From Candidatus Gastranaerophilales bacterium (GTDB lineage Bacteria > Cyanobacteriota > Vampirovibrionia > Gastranaerophilales > Gastranaerophilaceae), in the NCBI GenBank assembly GCA_944323425.1, contig CALUSL010000004.1:65778-101738 (forward strand): a stretch of DNA of 35,961 bases, written 5' to 3'. Of this stretch, positions 30,897 through 35,961 are shown piece by piece. How positions within the stretch are numbered: the first letter of the stretch is position 1; each line of letters opens with the position of its first letter. The notes under the pieces are model-generated. The model did no database searches and was not told the DNA's origin. It saw only the letters and a list, made by a program, of their open reading frames with translations. The translations under genes were made by a program, and so were the position numbers.

Positions 30897-32687
30897 ATGT
30901 CAGATAATTTTTTTAAATTTAATAAAGAGCTTAATAAATATTTTATGGGGCTTTCGCGTGATAGCAAGTTTGAGTTGGAAGACAAGTCTTATAATCGTTT
31001 TAACTGCTTTTTGACTATCTTTGACAAAAATCTGAATGGCGTTTTGGATTCTGATGAAATAAAGAATATCTGGTCAAAAGTTATGCAAAAAAGTGTTGAT
31101 AGAGGTGGAGAATTAATTATTGATGAAAATAGTGCAGAAAGTATAATGAAGGAGCTGGAAAAAGAAGGTAAACTTTCGGGTAATGAGTTAATTAATTTTA
31201 TAAAAAACTTGACGGCAAGCTTCTCTGAACGCTTCTCTTCCCTGCATGATTATCCGTATACTTATCATGAAAATGGCATTATTTCGAAAGAAATAAAAGA
31301 TGATACAATCTATACCTTTTATCCAAGCGGTGCATTAGAAGGTATTATTGATAATAATAACTCAAGCAAAACGTATTATGCGAATGGAACTCTTGCTTCT
31401 GTTATGAATGCAGATTTATCTTGCACAAAATATTACAGTTCCGGCAAAATTTTTATGAAATTAAATTCTGATAGGTCGTATACTGCGTATTTCGAAAACG
31501 GTGCTGTTAAGGCAGAACAAAAATCTGATGGTTCTTTTACATCCTACTACGAGAACGGAAATATAAAGGAGAAAAGAAACACTGATAATTCTTATATAAC
31601 ATATAATTCAGATGGAAATGTTACAGCCAGAGTCAGTGCAACAGGACATGATTACACATTCTATTATAATAACGGGCAAATAAAAGAATCAACAGAACTT
31701 CCTGGATATAAATACATAGAATACTATCCCAACGGACAAATTAAATATGAACTTCCTGAAAAAGGAATGGCTAAAGTATATGATGAACATGGTAATGAAA
31801 TTAAAGAAGAGAATAAGTCATTGCGGTTTCAACTTGATGTGGCACTTCAAAGTGATCCGTTCGATATCAACGCATTTAAAAATATTTTAAAAAATGAAAA
31901 TATTGATGAATTGTTAAAACTGGATATTGATTCTGTAACAGATGATCTGGAAAAAAATATTAAAAATCCTGAAACGCTTAAAGCGGCAAAGGATTATGTA
32001 CAAAATATCTTTAAAAATATCTATAATGAAAACATGGAAACTTTTCCCAAAAAATCAAAAATAAAGAATTCAAACTATGAGGGCGCTGAATATCAAATTG
32101 ACTGGCAGGATGATAAAGTCTATGTACAAAATTTAGAATCAAATCGTAAAATTGTTATTGATATAAACAACCTGACTAAGAATATACCAGAAGAAAAACG
32201 GTATATTCTATTAATTAAATTACAGAATCTTCCCGGTGAAGTTTTGGAAGATATTGCAGATGAAGCTTATTTTTCAGATTTATCAACCGGAGGAAATAAT
32301 GGAACCTACGGGAGCTGGACTGATACTATTCAACTTCTTGGTGGTTCGTTTCATCAAGATACTATTGTCCATGAATTAGGACATGCTATTGATAATATTT
32401 TCTCTGAATTATCGTATTCTACGGATAAAAATAATAAACTCCTTACTGTCTATGCCGAGGAGAAAATGACTAATATGGTTCAGAGTGATAATAATTTCAA
32501 TTATGCTGCTACAAATATACAGGAATTTTTCGCAGAATGCTATGCTCTTCTTATGTTAGGAGATGATTACAGAGCAAAAGAATGTATTGAGACATATTTC
32601 CCAAAAAGTTTTGCGTTAGTCAAAGAAATGCTGAAAGAAATAAGACAACTTGCACCTGAAGACAGGCATAGAAAGGATTTAAAATAA
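30897..32687 (+). CDS. EF-hand / MORN-like / lethal-factor-type zinc metallopeptidase protein
   Basis: A 596-residue protein in three parts. A canonical EF-hand calcium loop runs from Asp43 to Glu54 (D-K-N-L-N-G-V-L-D-S-D-E). From about residue 120 to 290 there are roughly eight repeats of about 20 residues built on Y-Y-x-N-G-x-I/L-K, like MORN-variant (YwqK-type) repeats. The C-terminus has H-E-L-G-H-A-I-D at 492-499 and, about 50 residues later, Q-E-F-F-A-E-C-Y at 542-549. This pairing and the P-K-S-F-x-x-x-K segment after it match the anthrax lethal-factor catalytic domain (M34/ATLF), with His492, His496 and Glu543 or Glu547 as zinc ligands. No signal peptide. Possibly a calcium-sensing effector; the target is unknown. 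Confidence 0.8.
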   Translation: MSDNFFKFNKELNKYFMGLSRDSKFELEDKSYNRFNCFLTIFDKNLNGVLDSDEIKNIWSKVMQKSVDRGGELIIDENSAESIMKELEKEGKLSGNELINFIKNLTASFSERFSSLHDYPYTYHENGIISKEIKDDTIYTFYPSGALEGIIDNNNSSKTYYANGTLASVMNADLSCTKYYSSGKIFMKLNSDRSYTAYFENGAVKAEQKSDGSFTSYYENGNIKEKRNTDNSYITYNSDGNVTARVSATGHDYTFYYNNGQIKESTELPGYKYIEYYPNGQIKYELPEKGMAKVYDEHGNEIKEENKSLRFQLDVALQSDPFDINAFKNILKNENIDELLKLDIDSVTDDLEKNIKNPETLKAAKDYVQNIFKNIYNENMETFPKKSKIKNSNYEGAEYQIDWQDDKVYVQNLESNRKIVIDINNLTKNIPEEKRYILLIKLQNLPGEVLEDIADEAYFSDLSTGGNNGTYGSWTDTIQLLGGSFHQDTIVHELGHAIDNIFSELSYSTDKNNKLLTVYAEEKMTNMVQSDNNFNYAATNIQEFFAECYALLMLGDDYRAKECIETYFPKSFALVKEMLKEIRQLAPEDRHRKDLK

Positions 32688-32789
32688 GAATTTTAGTGCA
32701 TATTGAACTTTACATATCTACATATATTTGGGGATTATAGTAAAAAAAAATATGTTCGGGTTTTATTCTAAGAAAAGACCGGTGTGAGC

Positions 32790-35564
32790 ATGCGAATAGA
32801 ACCAATATTTGGCGGACAAAAATCTGTTATACCATATAATTCGAAAACTAATACTTTTGATTCTTTTGTTTCAAAAGGTTCATTATTCCCTGATATTTCT
32901 ACTGCTGTTTCAAAGTCCTATGCTGCGCCGTTAATTTATCCTGAATATACACAACTTGGATCGTTTAAGCTCTCGAATACCGGTGAAGGAAAAATATATA
33001 AACTCAGAAACGGACATCGCGTAGTAATTCTCCCTAAGAAGGGTCCAACTGTTATAAATACCTATATTGACACAGGCAGGATAGCCGAAAAGGCTGATAA
33101 AAGGGAAACGACGCATCTGCTTGAACATCTTCTGTGGGATTTTGAATACAAGAAAAATGCGAAGGAACTTTATGCACTCAGGGACGAGCTTTCTGCTACC
33201 AATAATGCGGCTACGGCAGATTCTTTTATGAGTTATTATAATCAAGCTCCTGTGTTTAATTCTCCGGAGCTGGAAAAACTCATTCGCTTGCAGGCTGAAG
33301 CATTGTTCAATCCTGATTTTACGGATAGTGATATACAAAAAGAACAAAACACTATTTTTGAGGAAACATTGCTCAAAGAATATAAAAAAGATGCATATTT
33401 CTTTATCATTGAGAATTCAATTAAAAATTTATTAAATCTGGATGATGTGAACAGTTACCCGCTTTTTCCGAATGCAAATCCGGATTCTGTTAAAAAGCTT
33501 ACCAGAAAAGATTTGATGGATTTTTATAACAGATATTATTCTCCCGAACATATGTCCACTGTAATTGTCGGCAATGTGGATGATAATACGATAAAAATCT
33601 TTTCAAAATACTTTAATGCACAAAAAACTCCGCTATTAAAACAGGATTATAAAGATTACAGACGTATTTACCAAAATACGATTCAAAAAACAACAAGAAC
33701 GGATATTGAAAATACTGAAGAATCAGAAAATATACCGGTAGCGGGAATTGCTTTTTTGGCAGACCCACCCGCCACTCCGCAGGAAAAAGCATACGACCTG
33801 CTGGTAAAAAGAGCCATATCAAAAAAATTTTTGGATATCAGCGAAAATATTTCTTACTTTACACATGTTGCTCTGAGCCCTGAAAAATATAGCCCTTGCA
33901 TTTCTGTTCTTTATTTGTATGCAACTGATGATAATGGAGAGCAGGATATACAATGTGCGTTCAATATAATGAACTCTATTCTCCAAAATGGTGTGGACCT
34001 AAAGGATTTGGAGGAGATAAAAGACTCTTTTATAAAAGAAAATGAGTTGAGAAATGAAGAAAGCACTATGAAAATTTCTGAGATTCTCGGTGAAAATATG
34101 CTGGTTAACAATGATGCTGCCTCTGAGTCTATGCTCGGATATATAAAATCAGCTACTCCTGCAGATATTCGGAATTATTTTAAAAAGATTTATCATCCGG
34201 ATAAGGTTTCTTTTACGGTTGTTCATCCCAAAAAGAAAACGTCGCAGGTCTCTTTTAAAGGTACTATCAATATAAGCGACTGCATAAAACCGAAAGAATA
34301 CTGTTTGCCCAACAATATTCGTGTACTTTATGATGAAAGCGATGATATTCTGAATACGAACATACGATTTGTACTTACTTCATGTTCTCCTGCTAAAACA
34401 AGTGCAAAAATAATGAATTATATTGTAGAGTCATCTGTTTCCGGAAATACCGGAAAATACTGTGTTGACAACGATATTTATTTTAAAACAGAAACTGCAG
34501 CAAACAAGCATTCTTTAATTTTTGGTGCAAAGTCAGAAAAGACTATGGATATGCTTAATAGTGGCATGTTTGAGCTGTTTCATCCGAACATTGCTGATTT
34601 TAAAGGCTTTGAAAAGTGGAAGCAGGAACTTATTAAAGAAGAAGAAAAAAAACAAAAAGAAAAACAAACTCCCGGATCCTTTTATAACAGGGAATTTTTT
34701 AAAGATGCCCCCTGGATAAATGCTACAAATGATATTAAAAATTTGACCTTATATGATATACAAAAATTTTACAACAGTTTATTCTTAAACTCAGAACTGT
34801 CAGTGATTGTCACTATTCCTAAGTCGGCCTCTGAAAAATACAAAGATTTGATTTTTTCATCTCTTTCCCGTCTGCCTGTATTTAAACCCCACAACTACAA
34901 TGACTACTTTAATCTTTATCCTGTAACACCGTTAAAAGAAAACAAAATTTTTGTAGAAAAAACAGATGAGAATGTAATTTCTGTACAAAAAGACTACAAA
35001 ATAATAAGAACCGGAAATATAAAGGATCTCGCAGCTTTAAATGTGATGAATATAATTCTCGGGTATGATGATACAGGAATGTTATTCAATGATTTGAGAA
35101 AAGACAAGCAGATAACTTACGGGGCATATTCAAGCTTATATAACAATACTTCTGTTCCCAAGCTATCAAGGCTGCAGCTGTATTCGACTACATCTGCCGG
35201 AAATCCTGATAATTTAAAAACGGTTCTTGAATCTTTTGATAATTGTGCCGAAAAGCTCCAGACAGATCTGGTCGATGATAAAACACTGGAGAGGGCAAAA
35301 CGGAGATTTAAAAGCAATTTGTTCAACGAATGTGATACATCTGCCACGAAAAATGGTCTTCTTGTCTTCTGTGAAAATTCTTTTTATGGACCAAAATTTT
35401 TTACTGAGTTAGAAAAAGCGCTTGATGAGCTGACCCCCGAAGATATTAGAAATATAGCAAAATACTATTTTTCACAGCCTGCTATGTTTCTTATTTCCGG
35501 AAATAAAGAGGCTATTGAAAAAAATATGGATTATTTAAGAAAACTGGGAAACGTTGTTGAATAG
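32790..35564 (+). CDS. M16-family (insulinase-like) zinc peptidase with an FKG motif
   Basis: A protein of about 924 residues in the two-domain M16 layout. The inverted zinc motif is His109-L-L-Glu112-His113; the third ligand falls in E-Q-N-T-I-F-E-E, Glu191/192, at the normal distance. The second half begins around residue 500 with C-L-P-N-N-I-R-V-L-Y and lacks the zinc motif, as expected of an inactive partner domain. At the junction lies V-S-F-K-G-T, the motif seen in other unknown proteins here. The start is ATG 32790 (M-R-I-E-P-I-F-G-G-Q); a GTG two codons upstream is possible. An N-terminal 65-residue extension precedes the peptidase fold. No signal peptide is seen. Confidence 0.88.
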   Translation: MRIEPIFGGQKSVIPYNSKTNTFDSFVSKGSLFPDISTAVSKSYAAPLIYPEYTQLGSFKLSNTGEGKIYKLRNGHRVVILPKKGPTVINTYIDTGRIAEKADKRETTHLLEHLLWDFEYKKNAKELYALRDELSATNNAATADSFMSYYNQAPVFNSPELEKLIRLQAEALFNPDFTDSDIQKEQNTIFEETLLKEYKKDAYFFIIENSIKNLLNLDDVNSYPLFPNANPDSVKKLTRKDLMDFYNRYYSPEHMSTVIVGNVDDNTIKIFSKYFNAQKTPLLKQDYKDYRRIYQNTIQKTTRTDIENTEESENIPVAGIAFLADPPATPQEKAYDLLVKRAISKKFLDISENISYFTHVALSPEKYSPCISVLYLYATDDNGEQDIQCAFNIMNSILQNGVDLKDLEEIKDSFIKENELRNEESTMKISEILGENMLVNNDAASESMLGYIKSATPADIRNYFKKIYHPDKVSFTVVHPKKKTSQVSFKGTINISDCIKPKEYCLPNNIRVLYDESDDILNTNIRFVLTSCSPAKTSAKIMNYIVESSVSGNTGKYCVDNDIYFKTETAANKHSLIFGAKSEKTMDMLNSGMFELFHPNIADFKGFEKWKQELIKEEEKKQKEKQTPGSFYNREFFKDAPWINATNDIKNLTLYDIQKFYNSLFLNSELSVIVTIPKSASEKYKDLIFSSLSRLPVFKPHNYNDYFNLYPVTPLKENKIFVEKTDENVISVQKDYKIIRTGNIKDLAALNVMNIILGYDDTGMLFNDLRKDKQITYGAYSSLYNNTSVPKLSRLQLYSTTSAGNPDNLKTVLESFDNCAEKLQTDLVDDKTLERAKRRFKSNLFNECDTSATKNGLLVFCENSFYGPKFFTELEKALDELTPEDIRNIAKYYFSQPAMFLISGNKEAIEKNMDYLRKLGNVVE

Positions 35565-35599
35565 TATTAATAATTATTCAATCAGTGTTAAATAAAAAA

Positions 35600-35681
35600 T
35601 GGGCCCGGAGAGACTCGAACTCTCACAGATTTCTCCGCTAGATCCTAAGTCTAGTGCGTCTACCAATTTCGCCACAGGCCC
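35600..35681 (-). tRNA. trnL: tRNA-Leu (anticodon UAG)
   Basis: An 82-base minus-strand cloverleaf. The 5' acceptor GGGCCTG pairs with CGGGCCC, discriminator A at plus 35600. The D arm has GGTAGACGC. The anticodon stem CTAGA/TCTAG encloses CTTAGGA with anticodon TAG. A long variable arm (class II) is followed by GAGTTCGAGTCTC. The 3' CCA is not encoded. It converges on the M16 gene 36 bases away. Confidence 0.95.
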
Positions 35682-35816
35682 ATATTAAGTTTTCAGTGTT
35701 GAACTGTGCGTCTACTAACTCTCCTAAAAGTGATATTTAGTCACTTTATCGTTGGCAGAATGCCACAGAACATTTCATTTATTATTGTATATAATAAAAT
35801 AATATCGTCAACAAAG

Positions 35817-35847
35817 AATATTGAAAAAAAAGAATGTTTTCAATATT
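35817..35847. repeat. perfect 11-bp inverted repeat
   Basis: AATATTGAAAA (35817-35827) and TTTTCAATATT (35837-35847) around a 9-base loop. A T-run is not present after it, so it is not a standard terminator on either strand. Confidence 0.55.
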
Positions 35848-35931
35848 ATATTCTTGAGTGGTTTTATTCTCGAACCAAACAAACGTAATTGAAAAATAAA
35901 TAGTTAATATGGGGCGTTAGCAGGGACCCAC

Positions 35932-35958
35932 AAAAAGCTGACTAAATGTCAGGTTTTT
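35932..35958 (+). terminator. possible terminator hairpin at the right edge
   Basis: CTGAC (35938-35942) pairs with GTCAG (35948-35952), with an A-run before and TTTTT after. The short stem and the absence of an obvious upstream plus-strand gene make this uncertain; it may belong to a leader or attenuator of the next gene. Confidence 0.4.
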
Positions 35959-35961
35959 GAA

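Larger units (their letters stand above)
35682..35961. other. non-coding right end of the window
   Basis: No convincing gene in 280 bases. It holds a D-arm-like fragment of the neighbouring tRNA (35706-35724), a hairpin AAAGTGA/TCACTTT (35727-35747), a perfect 11-bp inverted repeat at 35817-35847, and a terminator-like hairpin at the edge. Confidence 0.5.

Noticed and set aside
35706..35888. Short 60-codon frame at the right end
   Set aside because: No ribosome-binding site, spans hairpins and AT-rich sequence, no protein-like composition.

Overview
This window looks like core chromosome from a low-GC, diderm, non-photosynthetic relative of Cyanobacteria, most likely a gut Gastranaerophilales (Melainabacteria/Vampirovibrionia) genome. 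That placement is inference. It rests on a Ycf23/DUF561 gene (a cyanobacterial and plastid family), on envelope genes that imply an outer membrane (Skp/OmpH, an AsmA-like giant, a beta-barrel-like protein ending in Phe), and on several hypothetical proteins that start with a short M-K/R-I/V segment and carry an SFKG-like motif, which I associate with that lineage. There are no insertion sequences, no CRISPR array and no prophage block.

Layout. 1-4947 (minus): an unknown 856-residue duplicated protein, a secreted protein, a CinA C-terminal-type amidase, an NAD-type isocitrate dehydrogenase and the first codons of a further gene at the left edge. 5044-5910 (minus): a LysM protein. 5994-8979 (plus): nanE and a ROK kinase, apparently starting from a leaderless transcript, then a membrane protein behind a promoter overlapped by a perfect 26-bp palindrome. 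9083-9493: a small Cys-rich secreted protein. 9562-12929 (minus): gyrA and ycf23. 13096-15825 (minus): gatC, pyrG, surE. 16127-18725 (plus): rpmG, tRNA-Trp, secE, nusG, rplK, rplA, ending in a terminator instead of continuing into rplJ-rplL. 18847-19981 (plus): two tandem paralogous membrane proteins. 19985-25983 (minus): an AsmA-like protein, a polyprenyl diphosphate synthase and lepB, all tightly coupled. 26131-28216 (plus): a long structured leader, Skp, then a pyrimidine-nucleoside phosphorylase. 28343-30796: a HicB-like small protein converging on a 53-residue ORF, a membrane-anchored nuclease-like protein, a stand-alone ABC ATPase and a divergent beta-barrel-like protein. 30897-35564 (plus): an EF-hand/MORN-like/zinc metallopeptidase protein whose C-terminus resembles anthrax lethal factor, and an M16 peptidase. 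A tRNA-Leu(UAG) follows on the minus strand.

The strongest leads are: the lethal-factor-like metallopeptidase; two copies of an RNA element resembling the 23S rRNA L1-binding site, one before rplK and one before rplA; a roughly 180-nt leader of three hairpins before skp; and the palindromic operator (DtxR/MntR-like TTAGG-N4-CCTAA) before a membrane protein with a Cys/His cluster. All functional calls come from reading motifs by eye; no database search was possible.
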